From: Hyphomicrobium sp.
GTDB lineage: Bacteria; Pseudomonadota; Alphaproteobacteria; Rhizobiales; Hyphomicrobiaceae
Direction of reading: 5' to 3'
Length of the DNA: 64,000 nt
NCBI GenBank assembly: GCA_016716675.1
Contig: JADJVG010000003.1
Span: 62,001 to 126,000, forward strand
Part shown: piece by piece, positions 38,224 to 47,080 of the stretch
Position numbering within the stretch: position 1 is the stretch's first letter
Layout: every line of letters starts with the position of its first letter
Notes under the pieces: model-generated
What the model saw: the letters and a program-made list of their open reading frames with translations, nothing else
Database searches by the model: none
Told to the model about the DNA's origin: nothing
Position numbers and translations under genes: made by a program

Positions 38224-39821
38224 TATCCTTGTACCTTCTGCTGACTTGCGATCCACCAGGGATCGGGGTCGATGGGGCGGCCGTCCTTGCGAAATTCCAC
38301 GTAAAGAACCGGCGCGTTCGATTGAACCGAGACGGATGAATTTTTTGTACCACCGCTCATGGTCCCGACAGGCTCCGCGGTCAACACGAATTGTCCCGGT
38401 TGCACGTCGATTTGCGACATTCCTGCAAGCAGGACATGATAGCCGTCGCCGGCATTGATGATCAAGAGTTGGCCATAGCTGCGGAATTCGCCAGCGTAAA
38501 CCACCCAGCCGTCGCACGGCGCCACGACTTGCGCGCTACTCCGCGTTTCAAGCACCATCCCCTTGGACTGGCCACCATATTGGGTTTTCTCGCCAAACGC
38601 CAAGACGCGGCGACCTTGCGCCGGCAACGGTAATTTGCTGCGGGCCGTCGCAAACGGAATGGCCGGTTTGATGCGGCCAGGGCTGCCGGGCATCAAAGCG
38701 GCCTGCGACGGCGCGAGTTCGATGATCTGCGGCTTGAGTTTAGGCGGTTGCAGACCCGCGACTTTCGTCTCGGTCGTCTCGGCGCTCGGCGCTGAGGCGG
38801 CGCCCGCTGCCGGGTCTCCAGCGGCAGGGGTTCCAGCGACCGGGCCTGTGCCTGCTTCTGTGTCGGTCTCAGGTGTTGCTCCTATCGCAGCCATTGTACC
38901 GGTCACTGCGAAAGCCGCCGGTGGCGCCGCATCGGGCGTTGGCGCCAGGGTCGCATCAGACGTCGCGCGGGGCGGCACGGGATCAGGCGTGGCGCTCGCC
39001 GCCGTCTTCAGTTCTTTTTCGTAAGCGCCAAGGCCGGTCTTCTCGGTCACCGTGCGATCGAGCTTGGAAATCAGCTCTGACAAATCGGTCACGCTTTTGG
39101 CTATTTCGGCAGACGCCGCTCGGACGGCGACGAGTTCGGACTGCCGGTCGGCAATCGTCAGCTTCTTGGCTTCCATCAGACTGGCGAGGCGCGTGCGGGC
39201 TTCGTTGAGGCGGTCCGTCTCCGATTGCAGGCGCTCGCCTTCCGAGCGGATGTCGGTCATTACGCGGACCAGATCATTGAGCCGCTCGCTGAGCGCGAGC
39301 GCTTGATTTTTCAAGTCGGGAAAGGCCGACGACAACAGCATGGCGCTGCGGACCATTTTGAGCGCGTCTTCACGCCGTGTGATCAGAACCGGCGGCGGAT
39401 TACGACCCATGCGCTGGAGGGCGACCAGAAGTTTGGCGATCTGACCATGGCGCTGGCCAAGCGATCCGCGGACAATCCGTTCCTGTGCTTCCAGTTCCGA
39501 CATCCGTCCTTCGATGGTCGTCAGCTGGGCTTCGCTTTTCTGAATCAGCGCAGCCGTCTCGACGAGGCGCGCATTCAGCCGCTCGCGTTCGGTGTCAAGA
39601 TCGGTCACGTCGCTTTGCAGCGCCTTGGCCTTTGACTCGGTTTCTTCAAGCGCCCGGCGTTTGTCTTCAAGCGCGCGTTCGGTTTCTTCGGGCGAGGCTT
39701 CCGGCAGCGACTGCGCGCCAACGGGTGAGACGGCCCAGACAGCAAGCATCATCGAACCGGCAACCGCGAGACGCGTGATCTGGTTGGTTCTGATATGCGT
39801 TGTGTGTGGTCGAAGCCGCAA
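38223..39821 (-). CDS. EnvC-type murein hydrolase activator (degenerate M23/LytM)
   Basis: 532 residues from a TTG; a shorter start near 39752 is possible but spoils the signal peptide (LAVAGSMMLAVWAVSPVGA). A long coiled coil (about residues 40-265; for example EETERALEDKRRALEETE) is followed by an Ala/Pro/Thr-rich linker and a LytM domain. There the zinc-binding His residues are replaced: LETRSSAQVVAPCDGWVVYA, YHVLLAGMS and LYVEFRKDG instead of the usual LHFEIR. It should therefore activate amidases at division sites rather than cut peptidoglycan. Usually sits next to rlmH; here that gene is absent. Confidence 0.9.
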   Translation of the reverse strand: MRLRPHTTHIRTNQITRLAVAGSMMLAVWAVSPVGAQSLPEASPEETERALEDKRRALEETESKAKALQSDVTDLDTERERLNARLVETAALIQKSEAQLTTIEGRMSELEAQERIVRGSLGQRHGQIAKLLVALQRMGRNPPPVLITRREDALKMVRSAMLLSSAFPDLKNQALALSERLNDLVRVMTDIRSEGERLQSETDRLNEARTRLASLMEAKKLTIADRQSELVAVRAASAEIAKSVTDLSELISKLDRTVTEKTGLGAYEKELKTAASATPDPVPPRATSDATLAPTPDAAPPAAFAVTGTMAAIGATPETDTEAGTGPVAGTPAAGDPAAGAASAPSAETTETKVAGLQPPKLKPQIIELAPSQAALMPGSPGRIKPAIPFATARSKLPLPAQGRRVLAFGEKTQYGGQSKGMVLETRSSAQVVAPCDGWVVYAGEFRSYGQLLIINAGDGYHVLLAGMSQIDVQPGQFVLTAEPVGTMSGGTKNSSVSVQSNAPVLYVEFRKDGRPIDPDPWWIASQQKVQG

Positions 39822-40134
39822 AGACGATTGTCCGGTTCTGCCAAAAAAACGCCCTCACGGCCCGACGCGTCGCCAGCGTCGTCAGGACCAGGGCTCTGGC
39901 ATGATTCTAGGCTCAGAAATTACGGCATTTATTGAGCTAGGCAATTATCATTTGCGTAATGCGGGCAAGCGCGCCCGATTGCCGGGAAACGCCAGCCAAC
40001 GGGCAAGCTAGTGACGATACCGTGACCGATTGGCCGTTGCCCCAGGCCGTCTCGAGGCCTAAATCAAAAGATATTCGAACGCCGCAGACCATCATGATCT
40101 GGGCTTGTCAACAGAACGTGTCCCAGGAATTGCC
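39822..40134. other. intergenic region, no gene seen
   Basis: 313 bp between the divergent envC and twin-TM genes. It should hold both promoters. No clear motif was identified, apart from CAGGAA before the next ATG. Confidence 0.4.
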
Positions 40135-40323
40135 ATGGAAACAGTGCTATTTCACGCTACAACGATTGCTGTTATCGCTGTTTTTTTCGTGCTTCTACTC
40201 GGCTTGAGAAGCATGATGAAAGGCACCAGCCCGAACCTGAGCCAAAAACTGATGCGCTGGCGCGTTGGCCTTCAGTTTCTCGCAATTGTGATCATTGTGG
40301 CTTATGCCATGCTCGCGCGTTAA
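40135..40323 (+). CDS. twin transmembrane protein (HIG1-domain type)
   Basis: 62 residues with two membrane helices, METVLFHATTIAVIAVFFVL and FLAIVIIVAYAMLAR, joined by GLRSMMKGTSPNLSQKLMRWR. The conserved S-x-x-LMRWRV stretch is typical of the bacterial HIG1/twin-TM group. AGGA precedes the ATG. It begins the conserved run to the adenosyltransferase, rhomboid, etfB, etfA. Confidence 0.85.
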   Translation: METVLFHATTIAVIAVFFVLLLGLRSMMKGTSPNLSQKLMRWRVGLQFLAIVIIVAYAMLAR

Positions 40324-40424
40324 GCGCGTACCCTTGAGGAGGATTGGCGGGTGCGGTTAGCCGCATAGTCGTCGGTCCGCCTCACTTGTTTTTCTACCCG
40401 TGTTACACCGCAAAAGGTGACGTT

Positions 40425-41021
40425 ATGGTCGTACTCAATCGCATCTATACCAAAACCGGCGATGCCGGCACGACGGCGCTCGGCTCCGGCGAGCGAGTGC
40501 CGAAGACCTCGCCGCGCATCGCGGCCTATGGCACGGTCGACGAGACCAACGCCCAGATCGGCATGGTTCGCATCCACTTGGCGGGCGCTTCGCCCGAGGT
40601 CGATGTCATGCTGCTGCGCATTCAGAACGACCTGTTCGATTTAGGAGCCGATCTCTGTGTTCCCGATCGCGGTGAAGAGTTGCCCTATGTGCCGCTGCGC
40701 ATGGCGGACGCCCAGGTGGTTCGACTTGAAAAAGAAATCGATCAGATGAACGCGTCGCTGTCGCCGTTGAAATCGTTCATCCTACCAGGCGGCACGCCGG
40801 CGGCAGCCGCTTTACATGTGGCGCGGACCGTATGCCGCCGCGCCGAGCGGGACATGGTCGAATTGGCGGCACTGCCGAACGAGCCGGTCAGCGCGCCGGC
40901 GCTCAAATACATCAACAGACTGTCGGATTTCCTGTTCGTCGCCGGCCGCTACGTCAACGATTGCGGTAAAGCCGACGTGCTCTGGGTTCCCGGTAAAAAA
41001 TGGCTGATCGAACGCCTATGA
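40425..41021 (+). CDS. PduO-type cob(I)alamin adenosyltransferase
   Basis: 198 residues from MVVLNRIYTKTGDAGTTALG, the ATP-binding N-terminus typical of the family. Others: YGTVDETNAQIGMVRIHL, LFDLGADLCVPD, ILPGGTPAAAALHVARTVCRRAER and INRLSDFLFVAGRYVN. It attaches the adenosyl group to Co(I) corrinoid to make coenzyme B12. A longer frame upstream from 40344 is not conserved. Confidence 0.94.
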   Translation: MVVLNRIYTKTGDAGTTALGSGERVPKTSPRIAAYGTVDETNAQIGMVRIHLAGASPEVDVMLLRIQNDLFDLGADLCVPDRGEELPYVPLRMADAQVVRLEKEIDQMNASLSPLKSFILPGGTPAAAALHVARTVCRRAERDMVELAALPNEPVSAPALKYINRLSDFLFVAGRYVNDCGKADVLWVPGKKWLIERL

Positions 41022-41062
41022 CGCGGCGCCTGTGTGGTTGATGACAGAAGGTTTGTGCCTGG

Positions 41063-41764
41063 GTGTTTGTACCGATAGGCGATGACAATCCGCTCAAAGT
41101 GATTGCGTTCCCATACGTCACGGTGTCTCTCATCGTGATCAATGTGCTGGTGTTTTTGATTGAAGGCGCAGGCGGCAACGACCACGCCTTCCTTTCAAGC
41201 TTTGCCGTGGTGCCACACGAACTTTTCCAATCCGGTTTGTTCGGTGGTCCGGCGGCGCAATCTGCCGACGCCCTGGCCATCCCTGAGCGCATCACGCTGC
41301 TCTCGTATATGTTCTTCCATGGCGACGCCATGCACCTGCTCGGCAATATGCTGTTCCTGTGGGTGTTTGGCGATAACGTCGAAGACGCACTCGGCCATGT
41401 CCGCTTCCTCGTGTTCTATCTGGCATGCGGGGTTGCGGCGGCGCTGTTGCACGCGCTCAACCTCCCGGGGAGCTCGGACGCTTTGATCGGCGCGAGTGGC
41501 GCCATTTCAGGCGTCATCGCCGCCTATCTGGTGCTGCACCCCAAGGTCGGCATCTGGGTGTTGGTTGCGAAGTTCATTCCGCTCAAAATCACCGCCGCCT
41601 GGGCGCTCGGGGCCTGGATCATGTTTCAGATTGTCATGGCGTTCATGCCAACGACGGGCGAGCTGACGCCGACGGCCTGGTGGGCCCATATCGGCGGCCT
41701 TTTGGCGGGGGCGCTCCTGGTGGTGGTGATGCGCCGCCCGGGGACGCAACTTTTCGGCCGTTAA
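41063..41764 (+). CDS. rhomboid-family intramembrane serine protease
   Basis: 233 residues, six predicted helices, GTG start. The catalytic Ser is in GASGAISG near residue 145, the catalytic His in WWAHIGGLLAG. The family also has HLLGNMLFLWVFGDNVED, present here. It cleaves helices in the inner membrane; substrates unknown. Follows the adenosyltransferase by 41 bp. Confidence 0.93.
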   Translation: MFVPIGDDNPLKVIAFPYVTVSLIVINVLVFLIEGAGGNDHAFLSSFAVVPHELFQSGLFGGPAAQSADALAIPERITLLSYMFFHGDAMHLLGNMLFLWVFGDNVEDALGHVRFLVFYLACGVAAALLHALNLPGSSDALIGASGAISGVIAAYLVLHPKVGIWVLVAKFIPLKITAAWALGAWIMFQIVMAFMPTTGELTPTAWWAHIGGLLAGALLVVVMRRPGTQLFGR

Positions 41765-41833
41765 GGGGATTTTCAACCCCCTAGGGGGGTAAAAAATTAG
41801 CGTTAAACGCCGATCCCGCGACCCCCGCACCGA

Positions 41834-41862
41834 TTGACTTCATACTAAGGCACTCGTAGCTT
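41834..41862 (+). promoter_or_regulatory. candidate etfBA promoter
   Basis: TTGACT, 17 bases, TAGCTT, about 155 bp before the etfB start. The -35 element is close to consensus and the spacing is ideal. A small hairpin, CTTCGCA/TGCGAAAG, follows. Confidence 0.45.
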
Positions 41863-42016
41863 TCCCCTTCGCAACTGCGAAAGGTCGTAGAAGCGCCTTT
41901 GAATTCGTTCGGGGGTCTCGTGTGCTCGCCCGCCTGCCGCGCCGCAAAAACGTCTGCGGCTGCACGGCGCAAGCCTACGAATTAAAAAACAGTCTGGGAG
42001 CGCCGGGAATCCGGCG

Positions 42017-42778
42017 ATGGGCATGAAAATCGTTGTGCCGGTTAAGCGGGTCGTAGACTACAACGTCAAAATTCGCGTCAAGCCGGATGGATCAGGGATC
42101 GACCTGGCGAACGTCAAGATGTCGATGAATCCGTTTGACGAGATTGCCGTCGAAGAGGCCGTTCGCCTCAAGGAAAAAGGCACCGCAACCGAGGTTGTCG
42201 TCGTTTCGATCGGCCCGGCCAAAGCCCAGGAAACCATTCGCACCGCGCAGGCCATCGGCGCCGATCGCGGCATTCTCATCGAAACAGCGGACGGCGTGAC
42301 CGTTGAGCCGCTCGCCGTCGCCAAGCTGCTGAAAGCCATCGTCGATGCTGAAAAGCCCGACATGGTCATTCTCGGCAAGCAGGCGATCGACGACGATTGC
42401 AACCAGACCGGCCAGATGTTGGCCGCGTTGCTCGGCTGGCCGCAGGGCACGTTCGCCTCGAAAGTGGCGCCCGAAGCGGGTGCCGTCTCCGTGACCCGCG
42501 AAGTCGATGGCGGCCTCGAAACGGTGAAGCTCAAGCTGCCGGCGGTTGTCACCACCGATCTGCGCTTGAACGAACCGCGCTATCCGTCGCTGCCGAACAT
42601 CATGAAAGCCAAGAAGAAGCCGCTCGATGTGAAGAAGCCGGAAGATTACGGCGTCGATATCGCGCCGCGTCTCAAAGTGCTGAAAACGGCTGAACCGGCA
42701 ACGCGCAAAGCGGGCATCAAGGTCAAGGATGTCGCTGAACTCGTCCAGAAGCTCAAGACTGAAGCTGGGGTGCTCTAA
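42017..42778 (+). CDS. etfB: electron transfer flavoprotein beta subunit
   Basis: 253 residues (MGMKIVVPVKRVVDYNVKIR; the second Met at 42023 is an alternative start). Motifs: MNPFDEIAVEEAVRLKEKG, the ETF beta signature VILGKQAIDDDCNQTGQMLAALL, and VTTDLRLNEPRYPSLPNIMKAKKKP, which includes the recognition loop. Accepts electrons from acyl-CoA dehydrogenases and passes them to ETF-quinone oxidoreductase. Its stop overlaps the etfA ATG by one base (TAATG). Confidence 0.97.
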   Translation: MGMKIVVPVKRVVDYNVKIRVKPDGSGIDLANVKMSMNPFDEIAVEEAVRLKEKGTATEVVVVSIGPAKAQETIRTAQAIGADRGILIETADGVTVEPLAVAKLLKAIVDAEKPDMVILGKQAIDDDCNQTGQMLAALLGWPQGTFASKVAPEAGAVSVTREVDGGLETVKLKLPAVVTTDLRLNEPRYPSLPNIMKAKKKPLDVKKPEDYGVDIAPRLKVLKTAEPATRKAGIKVKDVAELVQKLKTEAGVL

Positions 42779-43722
42779 TGTCGTCACTTATCGTTGCTGA
42801 GCACACCAATACGGCGCTGTCGCCGTCCACAGGCAAGACGCTCGCTGCTGCCACCGCATTGGGTGGCGACGTACACGTGCTTGTCGCCGGTTCCAACTGT
42901 TCGGCGGCCGCAGAAGCCGCCGCCAAGCTGGCCGGCGTCTCCAAGGTGCTGGTCGCCGACGCGCCGCACCTCGCCAATGGCCTTGCCGAAGAAGTCGCTG
43001 AGGTCGTGTTGAGCCTTGCCGGCAATTACGCGGCCATCCTCGCTCCGGCGACGGCATCAGGCAAAAACATTCTGCCGCGCGTTGCCGCCAAACTCGACGT
43101 CATGCAGATTTCCGATATCACCAAGGTCGTGTCGCCCGATACGTTTGAACGCCCGATCTACGCTGGCAACGCCATCCAGACGGTTCAGTCGAGCGAGCCC
43201 ACGAAGGTTATCACGGTGCGCACGTCTGCCTTCCCAGCCGCCGCCGAGGGTGGTTCCGCTGCGATTGAAAACGTTGCCGCACCGGCGGCCATCGGCACGT
43301 CAAACTTCGTCAGTGCCGAGTTGACCAAGTCCGACCGCCCGGAATTGACCTCCGCCAAGATCATCGTGTCGGGCGGACGCGGCATGGGCAGCGGCGAGAA
43401 TTTCACCAAGTACATCGAGCCGATCGTCGATCGCCTGGGTGCCGCGATGGGCGCTTCGCGCGCTGCCGTCGATGCCGGCTTCGTACCCAACGATTTGCAG
43501 GTCGGCCAGACCGGCAAGGTGGTCGCGCCGGATCTCTATGTTGCGGTCGGCATCTCGGGCGCTATTCAGCATCTTGCCGGGATGAAGGATTCCAAGGTCA
43601 TCGTTGCTATCAATAAAGATGGTGAGGCGCCGATCTTCCAGGTTGCCGATTACGGCCTGGTCGCAGATCTGTTCCAAGCCCTGCCTGAGTTGGATGCCGA
43701 ACTGAAAAAAGCCGGCCACTAG
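42778..43722 (+). CDS. etfA: electron transfer flavoprotein alpha subunit
   Basis: 314 residues. Domain I begins SSLIVAEHTNTALSPSTGKT. The C-terminal FAD-binding part has VSGGRGMGSGENF (about residue 197), AAVDAGFVPNDLQVGQTGK, and LYVAVGISGAIQHLAGMKDS. It forms the heterodimer with EtfB. A single-frame pair with etfB. Confidence 0.97.
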   Translation: MSSLIVAEHTNTALSPSTGKTLAAATALGGDVHVLVAGSNCSAAAEAAAKLAGVSKVLVADAPHLANGLAEEVAEVVLSLAGNYAAILAPATASGKNILPRVAAKLDVMQISDITKVVSPDTFERPIYAGNAIQTVQSSEPTKVITVRTSAFPAAAEGGSAAIENVAAPAAIGTSNFVSAELTKSDRPELTSAKIIVSGGRGMGSGENFTKYIEPIVDRLGAAMGASRAAVDAGFVPNDLQVGQTGKVVAPDLYVAVGISGAIQHLAGMKDSKVIVAINKDGEAPIFQVADYGLVADLFQALPELDAELKKAGH

Positions 43723-43752
43723 CACTCGTCCATCTCCAAAGGAATGCGGTTG

Positions 43753-44681
43753 ATGCCCCAGGCACAAAAGATCTTGGACAAAAGCAAAGTGGTTTCGTCC
43801 CCGGCGCGCACGATAACCAAGGTTGGGGTCATTGGAGCGGGGCAGATGGGGGGCGGTATCGCTCACGTCTGCGCAACGTCGGGATATTCGGTCGCTTTGC
43901 ACGATCTCAAAAAGGAACTGTTCGAAAAGGGCCTGGAGACGATCGCGGGGAACATGGACCGGCAGATCGCCAAGGAGCTTCTCACCGAAGCCGACAAGAC
44001 GAAAGCCCTGAAACGCATTACGTTTGCTGAGAAACTCGAAGACTTTGGCGATTGCGACATCGTCATCGAAGCCGCCACCGAAGACGAAGACCTCAAACAC
44101 AAGATTTTCGCAGCCCTCTGTCCGCACTTGAAGCCGACCGCGCTGCTCGCCTCCAACACGTCGTCGATCTCGATCACGCGGCTCGCGGCAACCACCGACC
44201 GTCCCGAAGACTTCATCGGCATGCACTTCATGAATCCGGTGCCGCGCATGGAGCTCGTTGAGCTGATTCGCGGATCGCGACCGAGGACGAAACATTCGCG
44301 ACCGCCAAGACATTCGTCGAAAGCCTCGGCAAAACGACGGCGGTGTCGGAAGACTTCCCGGCGTTCATCGTCAATCGCCTGCTGCTGCCGATGATCAACG
44401 AAGCCGTGTACACGCTCTATGAAGGCGTCGGCACCGTTGAGATGATCGACAAGGCCATGAGGCTTGGCGCGCATCACCCGATGGGGCCGCTGGAATTGGC
44501 GGACTTTATTGGTCTCGATACCTGCCTCAGCATCATGCAAGTCTTGTATGAAGGCTTGTCGGATTCAAAATACCGGCCATGCCCGCTGCTTGTGAAGTAC
44601 GTCGAGGCCGGATGGCTGGGCCGCAAGACACGGCGCGGCTTCTATGACTATCGCGGCGAAAAGCCGGTCCCGACGCGCTAA
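43753..44681 (+). pseudogene. 3-hydroxyacyl-CoA dehydrogenase (one-base frameshift)
   Basis: The NAD-binding half reads VGVIGAGQMGGGIAHVCATSGY, ASNTSSISITRLAA, and FIGMHFMNPVPRMELVELIRG in one frame. After about 44273 the homology continues in another frame (SEDFPAFIVNRLLLPMINEA, PMGPLELADFIGLDTCLSIM, KTRRGFYDY). Inserting one base (for example C) between 44273 and 44274 joins them as IRGIATEDETF. It would oxidise 3-hydroxybutyryl-CoA with NAD. A start nine bases upstream (43744) is possible. The gene is otherwise undamaged; may be a sequencing error. Confidence 0.9.
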
Positions 44682-44711
44682 GGATCGCGGCCGGCAAGCG
44701 GAGTTTCACTC

Positions 44712-45470
44712 ATGTCAGACACGCATAAAGTCGCGCTCATCACAGGCGCCGGCTCGGGGATCGGTCGCGCGGTTGCGGTCAAACTGCAAGGCGCGGGTTA
44801 TAATGTCGTGCTCGCCGGGCGGCGCACGGACGAACTCGAAAAAACGGCGGCAGCACTTTCCGCCAGCGGCGGCAAGAGCCTCGTCGTGCCGACGGATGTC
44901 GCAGATCAGGCATCGGTCAAAGCGCTGTTTGCTAAAACGCGCGATGCGTTTGGCCGCCTCGACGTGCTGTTCAACAACGCCGGAACGTTCGCGGTCGGCA
45001 CGCCGATCGAAGACATTCCGCTCGACGTCTGGAAGCGGGTCGTGGACGTGAATTTGACCGGCGCGTTTCTGTGCGCGCAGGAAGCCATCCGCATGATGAA
45101 GGCGCAGTCTCCGAAGGGCGGCCGCATCATCAACAATGGTTCGATTTCAGCAACGACGCCGCGCCCACTGTCGGCGCCCTACACCGCAACCAAACATGCG
45201 ATCACCGGGCTGACGAAATCGATCTCTCTCGACGGGCGAGCGCATAACATTGCTTGTTCGCAGATCGACATCGGCAACGCGGCGACCGATTTTACAGCGA
45301 AAATGGCAACAGGAATTCTGCAAGCCAACGGTGAAACGCTGGTTGAGCCGCGCATGGATGTCGCCCATGTCGCCGACGCGGTGCTGTACATGGCCAATCT
45401 GCCGCTCGATGCCAACGTGCAGTTCATGACTCTGATGGCGACGGCGATGCCGTTTATCGGCCGCGGCTGA
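44712..45470 (+). CDS. SDR-family oxidoreductase
   Basis: 252 residues of the classical short-chain dehydrogenase class. NAD(P)-binding TGAGSGIGRAVAVKLQGAGY, the NNAG motif (LFNNAGTFAVGTPI), and the catalytic Ser-Tyr-Lys with YTATK near residue 157. The substrate is not evident. It follows the 3-hydroxyacyl-CoA dehydrogenase by 30 bp and may be part of the same operon. Confidence 0.92.
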   Translation: MSDTHKVALITGAGSGIGRAVAVKLQGAGYNVVLAGRRTDELEKTAAALSASGGKSLVVPTDVADQASVKALFAKTRDAFGRLDVLFNNAGTFAVGTPIEDIPLDVWKRVVDVNLTGAFLCAQEAIRMMKAQSPKGGRIINNGSISATTPRPLSAPYTATKHAITGLTKSISLDGRAHNIACSQIDIGNAATDFTAKMATGILQANGETLVEPRMDVAHVADAVLYMANLPLDANVQFMTLMATAMPFIGRG

Positions 45471-45492
45471 TTTCATCTTTTGGAATGGAAGT

Positions 45493-45540
45493 CCCGGTGA
45501 AACAGAGATTGCCAATATCTCACTGTTCCGCCGGGTCTTT
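45493..45540 (+). terminator. terminator after the SDR gene
   Basis: CCCGG (45493-45497) and CCGGG (45531-45535) enclose AACAG/CTGTT and AGAT/ATCT pairs, giving a long imperfect hairpin followed by TCTTT. Confidence 0.5.
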
Positions 45541-45594
45541 GGCGTCACCGGGCTCCGTAGGAGTTGGAGAGGAGACGTGCCCGCTGCGGCGCCT

Positions 45595-46191
45595 TTAGTT
45601 CGGCAGGGCGACGCCGTCGATGACGTGGATCACGCCGTTCGACTGGTTGACGTCGGCAATCGAGATTTTGCTCTTGCCGCCCTTGGTATCGACGACGACC
45701 CAGTCGCCGCCGTCGTTCATCACCGTGATGGTTCCACCGGCAACGGTCTTCAATTCGACCTTGCCGCCATTGTCCTTGGCCTTTGCTGCAAGATCGGCCG
45801 CCGACAGCTTACCAGCGACGACGTGATACGTGAGAATGCCGGCGAGTACCGACTTGTTTTCAGGCTTAAGCAGGGTCGGTACAGTGTCGGCCGGCAGCTT
45901 ATCAAACGCGGCATTGGTCGGCGCGAATACGGTGAACGGGCCTTTGCCGGACAGCGTTTCCACGAGGCCTGCGGCCTTGACGGCTGCAACGAGCGTGGTG
46001 TGATCCTTGGAGTTGACGGCGTTCTCGATAATGTTCTTCGAAGGGAACATTTCTGCGCCGCCGACCATCACGGTCTTTTCCATTTTTTCAGCGAACGACG
46101 GCGTTGCAATCGCGCTGAGCGACAGTGCGGCCGCAAGTGCCGACGCGCCGAACAATGAGGCGCGGATCGACTTCGACATGGTATTAGACAT
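45595..46191 (-). CDS. secreted fasciclin (FAS1) domain protein
   Basis: 198 residues with a signal peptide (SKSIRASLFGASALAAALSL, cut near SFA). One FAS1 domain follows: HTTLVAAVKAAGLVETLSGKGPF, TVFAPTNAAFDKLP, LTYHVVAGKLSAADL, and VIHVIDGVALP. FAS1 proteins mediate adhesion or surface binding. The gene is alone, convergent with the SDR gene. Confidence 0.93.
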   Translation of the reverse strand: MSNTMSKSIRASLFGASALAAALSLSAIATPSFAEKMEKTVMVGGAEMFPSKNIIENAVNSKDHTTLVAAVKAAGLVETLSGKGPFTVFAPTNAAFDKLPADTVPTLLKPENKSVLAGILTYHVVAGKLSAADLAAKAKDNGGKVELKTVAGGTITVMNDGGDWVVVDTKGGKSKISIADVNQSNGVIHVIDGVALPN

Positions 46192-46282
46192 TGGGGGGAT
46201 AATCTCCTGTTGTTGGGTGTGCTCCGCTTTGGAGTACTCTGGAGATACGTGGCCCAGGGGAGATGGTTTCGCGGGTGTCGCG

Positions 46283-47080
46283 TTACGATTTTTTAAATTT
46301 AGTCGGGTGATCCAAAATGCCGTCCGTCATGCCGGCGGCCTTGGGTTGCAAAATTTTCGAGCCGATGAACTCGGTGAGGTCATGGGTCATGTGGTGGATG
46401 TGGCTCGGGAGCTGCCGCCACTCGCGGACTTTGAGTTGCGCGGGATGATCGACGTAATCGGAATGGACGAAGATTGTGGTCATGCCGAGGATATGCGGCG
46501 ATTCCAAATTGTGCGGCATGTCCTCGAACATCGCCGCCGCCGGAGCGTCCACGTCGTGCAGCCGCACCATGCGCTCGAAGGCGCTATGCTCGGGCTTCGG
46601 CACGAATTGCAGTGCCGCGATATCGCAGATGTCTTCGAAGAGATGCAGCACGCCGATTTTTTCGGCGACGTTCTCCGCATGGCGGCGCGAGCCGTTGGTG
46701 AAGATCAGCTTGCGGCCGGGCAAACTTTCGATGCGGGCGGCGAGCTCGGGCAGCTCTGGTAAAGCAGAGAGATCGATATCGTGGACGTAGTCGAGGAACG
46801 GCTCTGGCTTCAGCTTATGAACCTGCATCAAGCCTGAAAGCGTGGTGCCGAATTGCCGGTAGTACGCCTTCTGCAGATGGCGCGCATGTTCATAGGGCAC
46901 ACCCAGCGTCTTGGCGATGAACGCGCCCATGCGATGATCGACTTGAGCGAACAAATCGCACGACGCCGGGTAGAGCGTGTTGTCGAGATCGAAAATCCAC
47001 GTCTCGATGTGGTCAAAGCCACGAATGGTAACCGGCTCGGGCGTCGCGCGTCGGGATTTGGCTGTGTCCGCCGGGCTCAT
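46283..47080 (-). CDS. pyrimidine 5'-nucleotidase, HAD family
   Basis: 265 residues from MSPADTAKSRRATPEP. The HAD motifs are present: IFDLDNTLYPA (motif I Asp), IFTNGSRRH (motif II), and MFEDMPHNLE (motif IV). AYYRQFGTTLSGLM is typical of the group close to yeast SDT1/PHM8. It dephosphorylates UMP or CMP. Its ATG overlaps the argB stop as TGATG. Confidence 0.92.
   Translation of the reverse strand: MSPADTAKSRRATPEPVTIRGFDHIETWIFDLDNTLYPASCDLFAQVDHRMGAFIAKTLGVPYEHARHLQKAYYRQFGTTLSGLMQVHKLKPEPFLDYVHDIDLSALPELPELAARIESLPGRKLIFTNGSRRHAENVAEKIGVLHLFEDICDIAALQFVPKPEHSAFERMVRLHDVDAPAAAMFEDMPHNLESPHILGMTTIFVHSDYVDHPAQLKVREWRQLPSHIHHMTHDLTEFIGSKILQPKAAGMTDGILDHPTKFKKS

Noticed and set aside
41765..41800. 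CCCCCTAGGGGGG as a terminator of the rhomboid gene
   Set aside because: Arms meet with no proper loop, and no T run follows; A-rich instead.
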